From assembly GCA_019448385.1 (NCBI GenBank), contig JAGTXO010000018.1, forward strand, positions 310,001 to 374,000: a stretch of 64,000 nucleotides of DNA, read 5' to 3'. Of the stretch, positions 32,074 through 43,226 are shown piece by piece. The position numbers and the translations under genes were made by a program. The notes below the pieces were generated by a model that was not told the origin of the DNA, ran no database searches, and was given only the letters and a program-made list of their open reading frames with translations. The stretch is from Diacronema lutheri. Its lineage: Eukaryota > Haptophyta > Pavlovophyceae > Pavlovales > Pavlovaceae. Within the stretch, counting starts at the first letter, position 1. Each line of letters starts with the position of its first letter.

Positions 32074-33723
32074 ATGCTGCGCGCGCTCGCCGCCGTCGCG
32101 CTCGGCGCTGCGCCAACTGCGTGCGCCGCGCCAATCTTCTGGATCGGCGTGATCGCCGCGGTGGGCATCGGCATGTCAAACGCTGGCAATGACCTGTGCA
32201 ACGCGATGGGCGTGACCGTCGGCGCCGGCGTGCTCTCGCTGCGGCAGGCAGTTGGCGTGGGCGCGCTCTTCGACGGGCTTGGCGGGCTGCTGATGGGCAG
32301 CCGCGTGACGAACACGATCGCCGCGGGAATCGTGAAGCGCGACCTCTACTCGGGCGTTGACGGCCCCGACCTGCTCGCAAAGTCGATGCTCGTCGTGATG
32401 GGCTCAGGCGGGCTGACGATGCTGACGGGCACCATGTGCAAGGTGCCCATCTCCGCGCACCACTCGGTCGTCGGCTCGCTCGTAGCGATGGCGCTGCTCA
32501 CGCGCGGGCCCGAGGCGGTGGAGTGGTGGCTCGTCGGCCAGATCGTCTTCTCGTGGATCGGCAACCCGCTCCTCGGCATGGCATGCTCGATGGTCTCATT
32601 CGGGATGATCGACTACGCGATCCTCTCGGCGCATCAGCCCGTCGCTGCCTTCCACGCGCACAAGTGGCTCATCTACGCGCTGAGTATGTGCGCGTGCCTG
32701 CCATTCGTGCTCGTGATGAGCCCGCAGCTCAAGCTGCCCCTCGCGCCCGCACTCTTCCTTAGCTGTTCAGTCGGGCTGCTGGGCGCGCGCTACGCCGCGA
32801 CCCTCTCGTCACACCTCGCGGCCGCTCACGCGTACGCGCGCGCCGCGGGTGGCAAGGGGCACACGCCCACGCCGTCTGAGCAGGACGAGGAGGGCCTGCG
32901 CGCGCCCCCCGTCGGGGCCGACGCCGGTGACGACGACGATGCGGACGACGGCGACGACGACGACGACGCAGCGGACGACGGCGCGTGCGCCCGTATGCAG
33001 CCGCCCGCGCTCGTCGCGACGTGCAGCTCCGCGTCGACCGAGCTGCAGCCGATGATCCGCGCGGAGCCCTCTGCGCAGACGGTGGTGGGCAGCGCAGGCT
33101 CGCGCGCGCACAGGTCGGCACGCGCCGCTCGCAAGGTGGCCGCCGCGCGGCTGCACGAGAGCGAGGTCGACGCGGTCGAGGCGCTCTTCGGGCCGCTGCT
33201 CGTCCTCTCCGCCGTCTCGGTCGCGTTCGTCCACGGCGCCCAGGACGTGTCGAACTCGGCGGGGCCGCTGATGCAGCTCAACGCCGTGCTCTCCAGCGGC
33301 GCGGCTGCGAGCCGCTCGACACAATGGCCGCTCCTCCTCGCCGTGTGCGCCTTTGTCGCCGGCGACCTAACGCTCGGCTGGCGGGTGATCGGAACGGTCG
33401 GCTCGGAGATCACGGACATGACGCCGTCGCGCGCGTTCGCCGCGCAGATGGGGACGGTCGTCGCGCTCACGTCGGCGACGCTCGTCTCGCTGCCCGTCTC
33501 GAGCAGCGAATGCATCATCGGCTCGGTGATCGGCGTCGGCCTCGCCAAGCGCTACCTCGGCTATGCGGACGGCGGAGTCGAGCTTAGCGTGCTGCGGCGC
33601 ATCTGGACGGCGTGGGTGCTCACCATTCCGTACGCTGGCTCGATCGCAACGTGCCTTTTCCTCCTGCTCAACGCCGCGTGCCCCTTCAGCGGCGCGAGCG
33701 GTGCCTCCGGCGACGGCAAATGA
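32074..33723 (+). CDS. PiT-family phosphate permease (PHO4/SLC20-like)
   Basis: A single exon encodes 549 aa from the ATG at 32074. An in-frame ATG at 32020 exists, but 32074 is preferred because it opens a hydrophobic leader (MLRALAAVALGAAPTACAA) and leaves room for a promoter. The two inverted PiT signature repeats are present: GMSNAGNDLCNAMG near the N-terminus and FVHGAQDVSNSAGP in the C-terminal half. The second half ends with SSSECIIGSVIGVGLAKR. About ten membrane segments are split by a long acidic loop (DAGDDDDADDGDDDDD, about residues 280–320). The family transports inorganic phosphate with Na+ or H+ at the plasma membrane or an organelle envelope. Confidence 0.92.
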   Translation: MLRALAAVALGAAPTACAAPIFWIGVIAAVGIGMSNAGNDLCNAMGVTVGAGVLSLRQAVGVGALFDGLGGLLMGSRVTNTIAAGIVKRDLYSGVDGPDLLAKSMLVVMGSGGLTMLTGTMCKVPISAHHSVVGSLVAMALLTRGPEAVEWWLVGQIVFSWIGNPLLGMACSMVSFGMIDYAILSAHQPVAAFHAHKWLIYALSMCACLPFVLVMSPQLKLPLAPALFLSCSVGLLGARYAATLSSHLAAAHAYARAAGGKGHTPTPSEQDEEGLRAPPVGADAGDDDDADDGDDDDDAADDGACARMQPPALVATCSSASTELQPMIRAEPSAQTVVGSAGSRAHRSARAARKVAAARLHESEVDAVEALFGPLLVLSAVSVAFVHGAQDVSNSAGPLMQLNAVLSSGAAASRSTQWPLLLAVCAFVAGDLTLGWRVIGTVGSEITDMTPSRAFAAQMGTVVALTSATLVSLPVSSSECIIGSVIGVGLAKRYLGYADGGVELSVLRRIWTAWVLTIPYAGSIATCLFLLLNAACPFSGASGASGDGK

Positions 33724-33940
33724 CGAGCACGATTCACACTCCATCTTCCCAGACCCTGCCTCGTCGACCCTCATCCGCATCGTGGCCGTGGCTGGAGGTC
33801 CTTTCTGTGTACAACCAGGTTTTTGACTAGTGTCTCGCACTGTGGGGCCGCGGTTGGACCGGCCGCGCGCGCGCGCGCTTCACTCTGAGTGTCGTAGCTG
33901 TGCGGGCCCGAAAGCCAAAAGCCGGGGGGTCTGGTCTGGT
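33724..33940. other. Convergent intergenic gap
   Basis: Only 3' flanks of the PiT and PGK genes are expected here. No other feature is seen. Confidence 0.5.
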
Positions 33941-35266
33941 CTACTTCTCGTTGAGCGCCGCGACGCCCGGCAGCACCTGGCCCTCGAGGAGCTCGAGCGA
34001 CGCGCCACCGCCCGTGGAGATGTGCGACATCTTCTCGGCGAGGCCCGCCTTCTCAACCGCCGCGACGGAGTCGCCGCCGCCAATGATGGTGATCGCACCC
34101 TTGCCGGTGAGCTGGGCGAGGGTCTCCGCGATGCCGGTCGTGCCAGCGGCGAACTTGTCAAACTCGAAGACACCCATCGGGCCGTTCCAGATGATCGTCT
34201 TGCAGTCGGAGAGCTCGTCCTGGATCATCTTGGTCGACGCGGCGCCGCTGTCGAGGCCCATCCAGCCATCCGGGATCTCGGTGACGGGCACCGTCTTCGA
34301 GTTGGCGTTGGCGTCGAACTTGTCGGCGATGACGACGTCGGTGGGCAGGATGAGCTTCACGCCCTTGGCCTTGGCCTTGGCCTCGAGCGAACGCGCGAGG
34401 TCAACCTTGTCCTCCTCGACGAGAGACGAGCCAGTGGAAAGGCCGCGCGCCTTGAGGAAGGTGAACACCATGCCGCCGCCGATGATGAGCTTGTCCACCT
34501 TGTCGAGCATCGACTCGATCACGCCAATCTTGGACGACACCTTTGAGCCGCCGACGATCGCGGCGAAGGGGCGCTTGGGCGACTGCACGGCGCCCTCGAG
34601 GTAGTCAAGCTCCTTCTGCAGCAGGAAGCCCGCGACCGAAGGCTTGAGGTACTTGGTCACGCCCTCGGTTGAGCCGTGCGCGCGGTGCGCGGTGCCGAAC
34701 GCGTCGTTCACGTACAGGTCGGCATTCGCCGCGAGCTTCTCGGCGAAGGCGGGCACGTTCTTCTCCTCCTCCTTGTAGAAGCGCACGTTCTCGAGCAGCA
34801 TCACGTCGCCGTCATTCATCTTGGCGACGAGCGCGGCGACCGAGTCGCCGATGCAGTCGGGCGCCATGACGACCTCCTTGCCGAGCAGCTCCGACATGCG
34901 CACGGCGCACGGCGCGAGGCTGAACTTGTCCTCGGGGCCATCCTTGGGGCGGCCGAGGTGCGACGAGAGGAGCACCTTGGCGCCCTTGCTCATCAGGTGC
35001 TTGATCGTCGGCACAGACGCGCGGATGCGCGTGTCATCCGTGATCTTCTTGCCGTCGAGCGGCACGTTCAGGTCGCAGCGCACGAGCACGCGCTTGCCCT
35101 TGAGCTCGGCATCGGTGAGGTCGCCGACCGACTTCTTGACCATCTGGATGTCGGCGCAGCGCGCCTTGGACGCGTACACGCGCGACGCCGCCGAGAGGCG
35201 CGAGCTCGGCATGCGGTAGGCCGCCGCCGAGGCGGCGACGAGCGCAAGGACCAGCGCACGATACAT
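33941..35266 (-). CDS. PGK: Phosphoglycerate kinase, predicted plastid-targeted
   Basis: A single exon encodes 441 aa. The PGK fold is complete: [52 protein letters not shown], a hinge/nucleotide site [31 protein letters not shown] and the C-terminal [13 protein letters not shown] with [15 protein letters not shown]. The first ~45 residues are extra: a signal peptide ([18 protein letters not shown]) followed by a Ser/Arg/Ala-rich transit-like stretch. This fits import into a complex plastid through the secretory pathway. It makes ATP from 1,3-bisphosphoglycerate, or runs in the Calvin cycle direction. There are no introns, and codon use is unusually regular, suggesting high expression. Confidence 0.95.
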   Translation of the reverse strand: MYRALVLALVAASAAAYRMPSSRLSAASRVYASKARCADIQMVKKSVGDLTDAELKGKRVLVRCDLNVPLDGKKITDDTRIRASVPTIKHLMSKGAKVLLSSHLGRPKDGPEDKFSLAPCAVRMSELLGKEVVMAPDCIGDSVAALVAKMNDGDVMLLENVRFYKEEEKNVPAFAEKLAANADLYVNDAFGTAHRAHGSTEGVTKYLKPSVAGFLLQKELDYLEGAVQSPKRPFAAIVGGSKVSSKIGVIESMLDKVDKLIIGGGMVFTFLKARGLSTGSSLVEEDKVDLARSLEAKAKAKGVKLILPTDVVIADKFDANANSKTVPVTEIPDGWMGLDSGAASTKMIQDELSDCKTIIWNGPMGVFEFDKFAAGTTGIAETLAQLTGKGAITIIGGGDSVAAVEKAGLAEKMSHISTGGGASLELLEGQVLPGVAALNEK

Positions 35267-35634
35267 CGTAATTGCGCGTCGCTAGATGCGCCGGGCTTTC
35301 AGTGATCGAGAGATCCGGACTCGCACGGTACTCCGGGAAACTCGGCTGATGGAATACGGTCTACGCTGTACGCAGCGCGCTCAGCAGACGCGGACATGCC
35401 GCAAGTTTGCCGCTGCTGCGCGGCCCAGCTTTGGCCGCCTCGGCCCCGTGCGCGCCCCTCCTGCTGACCCGCCTGTAAGCGTCGTTAGTATTTGTGACCC
35501 TCGCCCTGACGCGCGAGAGACGCGCCACAGACGAGGACTTCGCAAGCAGAAGCTGCAACACCGCGACACGCTGACGGTCACCTTGCCCCCTCCCCCCCCC
35601 CCCCCCCCCTCCCCCCCCACCTCCCTCCCCCAGT
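35267..35634. promoter_or_regulatory. PGK upstream region / CDC37 3' flank, with C-rich tract
   Basis: This 368-bp gap lies between the PGK start and the CDC37 stop, both on the minus strand, so it must hold the PGK promoter and CDC37 3' end. It includes an 18-C run (35592–35609) in a C-rich zone. No other gene is seen. Confidence 0.4.
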
Positions 35635-36991
35635 TCATTCGGCGGGCGGCTTGAGCGTCTCAAGCATCTCCTGCGCGCGACGGCGCGCGCGCGGCGGATC
35701 AGCGCGCGTGAATGAGCAATGCGCCGCCCGCCGAGCCAAGCGCGCCCGCCGCCTGACAAGGCGAGGGCGCGCATGCGCGCGCGCGCGCGCCTGCTGCTTG
35801 CTGTTGGCCGCATTCTCCTTCGCGATCGACCGCGCGCGCGCGAGGATCTTGCCCCAGTATTCGTCGAGCTCCGCCTCGAATTGCGAGCGCGCCTTTGAGC
35901 GCACGCTCTTCTCCTCGTGGTTCATCCGCTTAAAGAACTGCGCGACGCCATTGCCGCCGTTCACGCTCAGGTCCATGCAGTACTGCATCATTAGCGACTG
36001 GTGCACAAACGCGCGCCCCAGCTCCTCCTCGCCCTTTTTCGCCTGCACGCCGGCGCACGCGCGGCGGGGCGTCGCGCGCGTGTGAGCGTGGCTCGCCGCG
36101 CCGCTGCCACGCAAGCCGCGAGCGCGCGCCGCGGCGCGCACCAAGTCATTGCCCACGAGTAAGAGGTAATCCGTCGTCTCCTTGACGGCGACCTCCGGGT
36201 ACTTTTTGATGATCTCGTACGACTTGTCAAACGCGTCCTCGTCGTTGCCGACCAGCCCGAGCTCCTGGGCCTTGTGCTCCATGTCCTGCACGTACGCGTT
36301 TAGCTCGGCCTCCTCGCCTTCATCCTCGCCTTCACCCTCTTCGCCCGCGCTCGCCGCCGCGGGCGCGCCGACCGGATCGTGCACGAGCTCCCACTGGCCA
36401 CCGCTGCCGCCGCCGCCGCTGCTGCCGCCGTCGGCCGGCGCAGCCGGCGCGGCCGGCGCGGCCGGCGCGGCTGGCTTGGCCTTCTTCTTGGCGTCTATTT
36501 GGAGCGCCTTGACGTTGACAGCGGAGTAATCAAACTTGTCTTGCACCTCCCAGTTCCGCTTCCGCTCCGCGTCGATGATCTTCGCCGCCCTCGCCTCCTT
36601 GCCATCCGCCGTCTCGCGCAAGCCGGCCGCCCTGGCCTGTAGGCTCGCGCGCGCGCTCGCGTCCGCCTCGGAGGCTGCCTGCGCGTCGAGGGCGTCGGCC
36701 TCAGCGCGCGCCGCCTTGGCGCTGTTCTGCAATTCAACCACCTCCTTGGCGTTGTCCTCTTTCTCCTTCTCGCGCTTCTCCTTCTTGATGCGCAGCCAAA
36801 AGTCTTTCTCGATGTTCGGGTGGCAGTCCGAGTCGTCGTCCGAGAGCTCGACCGAATCCCACTTGGAGTAGTCTACGCCTGCGAGCGCGCAGCCGCACGT
36901 GCGCAGCGGCCACGCGTGGGTGCGCGCGCCGCCTCTGCGCGCGCGCGCGCTCCGCAGCCGCCGCATCGCCGACGCGCTCACCCTTTGCCAT
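35635..36991 (-). CDS. CDC37: CDC37-like Hsp90 co-chaperone, four exons, one GC–AG intron
   Basis: Exons are 36991–36982, 36878–36142, 36042–35791 and 35670–35635. The first splice rebuilds MAKGVDYSKWDSVELSDDDS, the conserved N-terminus of CDC37 (V-D-Y-S-x-W-D), followed by HPNIEKDFWLRIKKE. A coiled coil and an acidic Gly-rich linker follow, then the Hsp90-binding helical region (DKSYEIIKKYPEVAVKETTD, FVHQSLMMQYCMDLSV, AQFFKRMN). The third intron has a GC donor (CAG|GCGCGC). The product is about 345 aa. It ends EMLETLKPPAE soon after the middle domain, so the usual C-terminal domain is short or missing. The protein loads protein kinases onto Hsp90 in the cytosol. Confidence 0.88.
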
Positions 36992-37150
36992 GTCGGACGA
37001 GCGTGCGTTCGTCTGGATTTTTTGGGCTCAGACCGTCACGTATGCAACGCAACAGAAGGAGCACGTAACTCATTCATGTCGGAAGCTAGGCAAGTGGCAA
37101 CACGTCTTGCCGCATTGCACGCGCGGCCCTGCGGCCGTATCTCGCGCACG

Positions 37151-38039
37151 TCAAAAGGTTGCAGGGCGCGTGTTGAATGGAATGCCGCTTGACCGGTAAA
37201 AGTTCTCCTTGATGTAGGGTGTGCGCGCAAATGCGGGCTTGGAGAGGGTGACGTTCTCCGAGCCCTGGCCGTACACCTGGTTGAAGGTTCGGTACGGCCC
37301 CATTCGCTTTGTCTCGTCCGGTCGCATCGAGAGCAGCGCCTGCTTGCTCTTAGAGTACCACGTGTCGCGCGCGTCGCGGATCGAGTAGGGCGTCTCGCCG
37401 CCGAGGTTGGGCTTGCCAATGTCGAAGAGGAACTGTGGGCCGTGCGACCAGGGCTTGCCGCCTTCGTAAATGCTGTTGAGCAGCGCCAGCTCCATCGCCT
37501 TCTCCTCGTCGCTCATCTCCAGCGCCTTCTTCTCGAGCGTGAGGCGTGTGCGATTGACGTGCTCCATCTCGCTCTTGATCCGCTCGCGCCACTGTTCGGT
37601 GGGGAAGTGCTGCGTGAACTCGTCGCTCTTGAACGCGTCGGATGAACCAAAACCCTGCGCCATCCACACCACGAGCGCGCAGCACGACCGCACCATCGGT
37701 GAGCCACCCGCGCGTCGTGCGCGCGAGGCGCGTGCGCGGCACCGAGCGCCGCGCGCATGCGCGCACCGTCTTCCGGGTCTCCTTGGGCTGCGTCTTGTAG
37801 TACATGGTGCGATCCTCATATTTGTCGCCCTTGTGCAGCGACTTGAACTCGCGGTCGAACAGCGCGTTCGACGGCGTGCTGCCCGCGAGGCCGCGGTGCG
37901 GCCGCTCCATCACCAGCTGCCGGCCGAGGTGCCGCGGGTCCGGCTTTGGCTTCTTGCCGTATGCGTCGCCGATGGTGTTGTACGTGGTTGTGCTGAAGAC
38001 GCCCAGCATCGCGCGCTCGGTCGTGAGCCCATTGTTCAT
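37151..38039 (-). CDS. CFAP96/C4orf47-like putative axonemal protein
   Basis: Exons are 38039–37767 and 37654–37151 (about 258 aa); the intron starts GTGCGC and exons join in phase 0 (KETRKT-GFGSSDAFK). The N-terminal half resembles CFAP96: ERAMLGVFSTTTYNTIGDAY, then RQLVMERPHRG, then FDREFKSLHKGDKYED, matching the family pattern (LFS..YiTvGD.Y, KQml..pk, yFd..f..l.EGe.Y). The C-terminal half (FTQHFPTEQWRERIKSEMEH, YIKENFYRSSGIPF) is not matched to the family from memory. CFAP96 associates with cilia and centrosomes. The call rests on one conserved block and is tentative. It is divergent from the coiled-coil gene. Confidence 0.55.
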
Positions 38040-38137
38040 CGCGATCCACGCGCAGCCCGCCTGAGCTGCACCACCTCGCGCCTCGCGAGTAACAGATAAA
38101 GTAAACCGTTCTGGTACTGCATCACCCGAACCGGGCG
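38040..38137. promoter_or_regulatory. Divergent promoter with AACCGTT motif
   Basis: This gap separates the CFAP96-like and coiled-coil gene starts. AACCGTT at 38104–38110 also occurs, inverted, in the TTC12/LRRIQ1 divergent gap (about 44753). It resembles a MYB core site; significance is unproven. Confidence 0.3.
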
Positions 38138-40778
38138 GTGACGCACGATGGGGCTGTAACGGCGCGGATGGCGAGCGCACTCGCGTCGCTGGTCGGCCGC
38201 CCGATCCACTTCAAGAATGTGGAGGACGTGCTTCACGCGGTCGTGGCCGCGCTGCTCGATCACGAGGCCGCGCTCCAGGCCGCGCACGACGAGGCCGCAG
38301 CGGTGAGTGCGCGCGCGCGCGCCGCGGATGCGCATATTGCCGAGCTGCAGCGTGGAACGGTTGCGGACGAGCTCAAGGCGCTCCGCACGGAGCTGGCGGT
38401 GGAGCGTGCGCACACCGTTGCCGACGGCCAAACGCTTCGCGCCGTCGTGGATCACCTCGCCGCACGCCTCGGCGAGATGGAGCACCGGCTCGGCGTGCTC
38501 GAGCAATCCGCCACCGCACACGGCGCGCACGTGAACGCTCCGCCCGCGGCGGATGGTGTGGCAGCCGCGCGCGACATGCCCCCACCCACGAGCTCGGACG
38601 TGCTGCTTGAGCGCCTCGAGACGCTCGAGCATGCCGCGCGCGAGTCGCAGCGAGAGCGCCTGGCGGACGCCGACGAGCTCAGCGCGCGCGTCGGCGCGCT
38701 CGAGCGCGCGCTCGTCGACGTGCGCACGCGCGCGGCCCGTCGCGACGAACTGCCAAGCCCGCGCGCGTCAGGCTCGGCCTCGGCAAGCGACGTGTTTTCG
38801 TCATCCGGTGCGCCGCCGCAGGCGGACGCGCCCGTCGCGAGGCCGCGTGTCTCGCTCGTCAGAGCAGGCAGCGGCCGCCTTGACGCCGGCCACGTCGCGG
38901 GCGCCGCGCCAGCCTGCGTGGCGCCGCCCGCCGCGCCGGCGGTCTTACCGAAAGCGGCACTGACCGACGATGTGCCGCTCGCCACTGAGCTCGACCCACG
39001 CCGGCTGCTGCGCGAGGTCGAGCTGCTGCGCGCCGGCCAGGCGCACAACCAGAACCAGCTGATGACGCTCGCGCTGCAGGTGCGCGCGCGCGCCGCGATG
39101 GCGCCGCGACGGCGCCGCGATGCCTTGCGTCGCGCGGCGGCGCCAACCGTTGCGACTCCCGTGCGCGCGTGCGTGCGCGCGTCACCTGTCACGCCGCTGC
39201 GCAGCTCGCCGCCCTGGCAGACGGTCGCCAACCACCGCCTCCACCGCAGCCGCGCGTGAGCGCGAGCGCGGCCGGCTGCTCGGCAGGCGGCGCAGGCTCG
39301 GCTGCCTCGCCGTTGCCGCTCGGCGTCGCCGCGCTCGTGGAGGGACTCGAGGCCGCGCGCGCGCAGCTTGCGCATCACGAGCGAATGCTGCACGCGCTTG
39401 CGCACGGCAAGGCGGACGCGGCCAAGGTCGAGGCCGCGCTGGTGCGCGCAGAGCTGCGCCGCGCCGCGCCGCGGCACGGCGCGCACGGCGGTGCCCCGGC
39501 TGCGCAGCGCCACACGCGCGCCGCCCGACACTGCCGGCCGCGCGCGCGACCGCGCGCGCGCACGCCCCCATGCAGGACGACAAGGCGGACGCGTCGATGC
39601 TGCTGCACAAGGTTGACCGCCAGTTCTGCGAGGGCCTGATCGGGCGACTGTCCGAGCGGCTGAGCGCGCAGCTCGGCTCCGTCGAGGCGTCGGTCGAGGC
39701 GTCCGCCGGCTCGATGCGCGAGCAGCTCGAAGCGGAGCTCGCAGCGTCGGCGGCGCGCGCGCGCGACGAGCTGATCGCACAGCGGCGTGTGCGGCAGCTG
39801 GCGGGCGACGCGCAGCCCGGTGGCGGTGGCGACGACGAGTTCGCGGTGCTGTGGGTGAGCCGTCTGTCCGACCCTCCGAACAGACCGCACGGTGCAGTCA
39901 AGGCGGCGCCCATCTTCGTCGCGCGCCCGCTCAGCCGGCCCGCGTCGGCGGCGGTTGGGCGCCTTGAGCGCGCGCAGTCGCCGCCCGCCGGCCCAGCCGA
40001 CGCACACGACGGCGATAGTGCCGGCGGTGGCACGCGCGCGCGCCCGCAGAGCGCGCACGCGCGCGCCGAGCAGCGCGTGGCGCCGCTCACGCCAAGCGTC
40101 TTCAACGAGAGCGTGCGCGGCGCGGAGGCGGCAGCGGCGGAATACGCGCGCACGGGCCAATTCGGGGGGCGCAAGCTGCGCGCCGACCAGGTCGCGGGCG
40201 GCCACTTCAACGCGTCGGCGCGGCAGAGCCCCGCGGCCGAACGCGTCGGCCCTTGGCAGCAGCCCGTCCGCTCTCGCGCGCAGCAGCCTCGTGCCGCGCT
40301 CTCGGGCTTGGACCATGCGGGCGAGGTCGAGCGGCTGCGCGAGCGCGCGCGCGAGGCGCGTGAGCGCGCGCTGCGCGAGGCGGGCAAGCTGCAGCCGACC
40401 AACGGGCCGCCCGTGCAGAAGGAGCGGCGCACGCAGCTGGGCAGGGCGCCGTCCGCCGCCGCCCTCGCGCCGCACGCCGCCGCGGTCGCCGTCGGCACCG
40501 ACGGCCGCTTCTACCATTTTGCGGACGACGTGCCCGCGCTGCGCGCGCAGCAGCTCGACAACTCGCTCAACGTGCTCGCGCCTGACGCGCGCGCGGCGCG
40601 CGCGCCGGCCGAGCCCCTGCGCGGCGCCCGCGCGCTGGGCGGCGGCGGCACGCAGCCTACCGAGCCGGGCGCGGGGAGCGAGGCCGCGCATGCTACGCAC
40701 GCACCGTCCGACGCAGCTTCCGCCTCAATCCCACTTCCCGCCACGGCACCCGCCACACACCCGCCTTCGATGCCGTAA
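38138..40778 (+). CDS. Coiled-coil protein of unknown family, three exons
   Basis: Exons are 38138–39079, 39205–39441 and 39576–40778, all joined in phase 0 across GTGCGC...AG introns; the product is about 793 aa. An alternative ATG at 38168 (MASALASLVGRPIHFKN) is also reasonable. Coiled-coil segments include AALLDHEAALQAAHDEAAAV, LKALRTELAVERAHTVADG, LLERLETLEHAARESQRER and, in exon 3, DKADASMLLHKVDRQFCEGL and MREQLEAELAASAARARDEL. The C-terminal half is low-complexity, with conserved-looking islands such as VGTDGRFYHFADDVPALRAQ. Its head-to-head position with a CFAP96-like gene and its end next to TTC12 hint at a ciliary role, but no domain proves it. Confidence 0.6.
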
Positions 40779-40888
40779 CGACTGGCGAGACACTGTGTCC
40801 AACTGTGTCGAAATTCAGGATGACGGTTCATGCACACAAGAGCATCACTGCCTAGGCCCTGCCCTCCACCCGCTTCTTCCCCAGGGCC

Positions 40889-42724
40889 TCACGCCTTGAC
40901 GTACTGCATCAAGATCTGCATGCCGTGCTGCTCGCGGATCTTGGCCAGGCAGTGCGCGTTCTTGGCGAGGCGCGCCAGGCAGATGGCTGCGTTGCGCTGC
41001 AACTGCCCCGTCTTGTGGTGTGCCAGGTCGAGTAGCGGCTCGATCAGCTGCGCGCCGGTGGCATCGCAAGCGGCGACAGGGTGTGCGGTGCGGGCGTCAG
41101 CCGCGCGTACGCGTCGCAAATGGGTGCGCGGCGCGAGGCGGCGTGGCGCCCAGGCCAGGCCGCTGCAGCGCGCGAGCGGCAGCGGCGCTTGCGCGATGCG
41201 CGTGGGCGCGCACCTGCGGCTGCACGGCGAGGACGGCGAGCGAGCGCTCGTCCCTCGCGAGCTCGGAGACGCAGAGCGCCGAGTTGCCGCGCACGAGCTC
41301 AGCTTCGTGACGCAGCAGCCTGACCCCCCAAGGGCGGCAAAGAAGGGGGGCGGGGGGAGGGGGGGGGGGGGGGGTAGGGTATGTGGGTAAGGCAATCGGA
41401 AGAACATTGGCGGCGCGCGCGCAGCGCACGTCCGAGGCGCGGCCGGCGGGCTCGCGCAGGTCAGCGCGAGGCGCCAGCGCGGCCGGCGGGCGGCGCGAGG
41501 CGCGCCAGCAATGTCGCGCGAGGGGTGATCGCAAGGAGTGCGCGACTGTGAGCGGCTGCGCGCACGTGACGAGCGTTGGGATCGAGCCGCGCTCGCAGAC
41601 GGTCGTCGCGAGCGTCGGGTCGGCGTGCAGCAACACGGTGAGCACCTTGAGCGCGGGGCCGACCACGTCGAAGAGCGGCTCCGCGCCCGCGCCCGCCGGC
41701 TCGGCCGCGGCCGCGCCCCCCGCGGGCTGCGGCTGCGGCCGCTGCTCATCGCCGCGCGCGTCGGCCACCTCCTCGAAACGCGGCAGCGGCGCGCGCGCCG
41801 GTTCGGCGCGCGCGCGCGGCGCGCAGCCCGCGCGCGCGTCGAGCAGCTCGGCGGCGATCTCGAGCGCACCGCCCTCGCGTAGGCGCGCGGGCACGCCATC
41901 AAGCCGTGCCGCCTTGCCGATGAGCGCGAGGAAGCGGCCGCTCAGCTCCGCCTCGGCGTGCACGTCCGCCCTGCGCAGGAGCGCGCACAGCGGGCCGACA
42001 AGCGGCGCGGCGGACTCGGCGAGCGCCGTGTCGTCGTCGGCGCACAAATTGTGCAGTGCCGCCGCGGCGTTGGCGACGAAGCAGACCGCGCCCATCTCGA
42101 GCTGAACGACCGCGCGCTCGCTCGACGCGGTGCTCGCGCCGGCGCGCGCGCCGAGCGCGCGCAGCGCAGCGTCGCGCACGCCGGGCGCGGCGCGCATCTG
42201 CGCAAAGAGCGCACGCAGCCGCGGCGCGGAGGAGAGGTTGCCCACCGCCTCGACGGCGAGACGCTGCCGCTCGTGCGCGAGCGTCGGGGCCTCCCATCCG
42301 CCAGCATTGTCCGCGTGCAGCGCGGCGACGAGAAGGCCAACGATGGCCGCTCCGCCGGCCGCGGCGTGTGCGTTGGACGTGGCCGCGCTGCCGAGCACCG
42401 CCTTGAGCCGCGCGTCGGCGCTCAGGCTGGCGCACAGCCCGAGCGCCGCGAGCGCGGCCGCGCCGCGCGCGGCCGCGGCGTGCCGCAGCGCGGCACCGAA
42501 CGCGCCACCCGTGCCCGGCGCGCTGGGTGCGAGCGCGCCGGCGGCCACGGGCGCGTCGCCACCATCGGCGAGCGCGGCGAGCCTGCCGAGGAAGTGGCAG
42601 CTGCACATGGCGCCGACGAGCGGGCCGCGCAGCGCCTCGCTCGTCGAGCAGATGCGCAGCACGTCCAGCCGCGCCCCCGCCAGCGCCCACTGCGCGTGCG
42701 TGCGCCGCGCGAGGTCGAGGGGCG

Positions 42725-42755
<31 letters not shown>

Positions 42756-43195
42756 GGCGGCGGTGCCGAGCTGCGCGGGCGGTGGTGCAGGCGCATCCAC
42801 CGGCTCTGCGGCGAGCAGCCGCAGCAGCCGCTCGAAGCCGCCCTTGCGCGCGCACTCGCGCTGCGCGCGCACGGAGATGCACACCGCGCCGAGCGTGCGC
42901 GCCGCCTCGAGCGCAAGGGCGGCATGTGGCGCGCCGAGCTTGGTGCACAGCAGGCCGATGAGGCCGCACGCGCGGCCGGTCGCGCGCTGCGCCTCGCCGA
43001 GCAGCAGCAGCGCGCGCAGCTCGACGAGCAGCGCGCACTCCTGCTCGGCGCGCTCGACGCTCGCGCGTTTCGCCGCGCCCGCCGCGTCCGCTGCGTCCGC
43101 TGCAGCCGCGCCGGCTTGGTCCTCTCCGCGCGCTACCGCCGACACCGCATCGTCGGCCGCCTCGTTTCCACACCCGCCCCCGCCCTCGCCCTCGC

Positions 43196-43226
<31 letters not shown>

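Noticed and set aside
41097-41600. Read-through of the TTC12 frame past 41566 as coding
   Set aside because: The sequence between 41565 and 41320 is Pro/Arg-rich and includes the C tract; splicing restores the family's ARM repeat instead.
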